DNA from: GCA-003244245 sp964250265
Lineage (GTDB): Bacteria; Actinomycetota; Actinomycetes; Mycobacteriales; Pseudonocardiaceae
Length of the DNA: 13,230 nucleotides
Assembly (NCBI GenBank): GCA_964250265.1
Contig: CAXUFG010000148.1
Coordinates: forward strand, 1 to 13,230
Direction of reading: 5' to 3'
Below the pieces are notes generated by a model. The model did not search any database, was not told the DNA's origin, and worked only from the letters and a program-made list of their open reading frames with translations. A program made the translations under genes and the position numbers. Shown here one piece after another: positions 13,048 to 13,230 of this stretch; position 1 is the first letter of the stretch, and each line of letters opens with the position of its first letter.

Positions 13048-13230
13048 GCTCGCACGGTAACGCCTGGTGCGCGGTGACCTGTTCCCGACCAAAAAACCAC
13101 TGAGCCTGACCGGACCCAAACGCTGCCAGCCCCGGATACGGGCACAGTTCACCACCAGCAGGCTCGCGCTCATCTCGTGCCTTCCGCGGGTGGCGCGGCT
13201 GGGCTCGCGCGGCTAGAGTTAGGCGTGGCT
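13037..13230 (-). pseudogene. Fragment of an nSTAND NTPase, running off the right edge
   Basis: Reading leftward from the window edge, the frame gives AARAQPRHPRKAR, a Gly/Glu linker, then CPYPGLAAFGSGQAQWFFGR and EQVTAHQALP before a stop at 13037-13039. CPYPGLxxFxxxDAxWFFGRE is the hallmark entry to nSTAND1 domains (signalling NTPases often fused to WD40 or peptidase domains). The Walker A loop (GxSGxGKSS) that should follow about 15 residues later is missing, so only the piece before the NTPase core is left. It has no start in the window; the rest lies to the right, if it exists. Confidence 0.75.
13054..13059 (-). promoter_or_regulatory. TAnnnT -10 box for a leaderless DinB/MDMPI mRNA
   Basis: On the - strand TACCGT is followed by 6 nt and then the GTG at 13047. 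No Shine-Dalgarno is present. The box lies inside the nSTAND remnant, so the promoter may have arisen at the junction. Confidence 0.4.

Noticed and set aside
13048..13173. N-terminal extension of the DinB/MDMPI protein from ATG 13173
   Set aside because: The region codes in another frame for the nSTAND fragment, and the family domain begins at GTG 13047.
1..13230. CRISPR arrays, tRNA or rRNA genes, intact transposases
   Set aside because: No regularly spaced repeats, no cloverleaf-like sequence and no transposase motifs were seen on either strand.
13214..13230. TAGAGT followed by GTG at 13225 as a leaderless start of a + gene at the right edge
   Set aside because: Only 5 nt separate box and start, only two codons are visible, and the nSTAND fragment occupies the other strand; it cannot be judged.

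Overview
The window is high-GC DNA with strong G/C third-position bias, GTG and TTG starts, TAnnnT -10 boxes at leaderless spacing, a FurA/CatR-catalase pair and a DinB/mycothiol-dependent-isomerase-like protein. This points to an actinomycete, plausibly Pseudonocardiales or a relative; the genus cannot be fixed from the sequence alone.

Region 1 (about 1-3380, + strand) is a tight three-gene unit: an exported or membrane-anchored TPR protein (TTG start), a NicO/RcnA-type nickel-cobalt transporter (GTGA overlap with the TPR gene) carrying an 18-bp repeat that encodes a Gly-His tract, and a small lipoprotein. Region 2 (3573-5650) is an oxidative-stress pair: a Fur-family regulator behind a compact operator/promoter, a monofunctional haem catalase 28 nt downstream, and a perfect GC-rich hairpin after the catalase. 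Region 3 (5651-6472) has no intact gene but holds a frame-broken piece resembling the C-terminal half of a lasso-peptide B2 leader peptidase. Region 4 (6473-7645) holds a ribbon-helix-helix antitoxin with an overlapping MazF/PemK toxin, then an NADPH-dependent FMN reductase; antitoxin and reductase both look leaderless.

Region 5 (7688-11508, - strand) is accessory and mosaic. Read in transcription direction it contains a graspetide (ATP-grasp RiPP) precursor, a maturase cut off after its N-terminal domain, a secreted SH3-like protein, scraps of other genes, an S9 peptidase fragment cut just before its nucleophile motif, and a lipoprotein coupled by ATGA to a membrane protein, both unrecognised. 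Region 6 (11551-13230) has an orphan strong terminator, a small membrane protein (+), and on the - strand a truncated erythromycin-esterase-like N-terminus, a complete DinB/MDMPI-family protein, and a fragment of an nSTAND NTPase running off the right edge.

The main theme is decay: at least five recognisable genes (lasso B2, S9 peptidase, graspetide maturase, erythromycin esterase, nSTAND) are present only as fragments, and two of the break points share an 18/19-bp repeat. No RNA gene, CRISPR array or intact transposase was seen. All family calls rest on motif recognition by eye; no database search was run.
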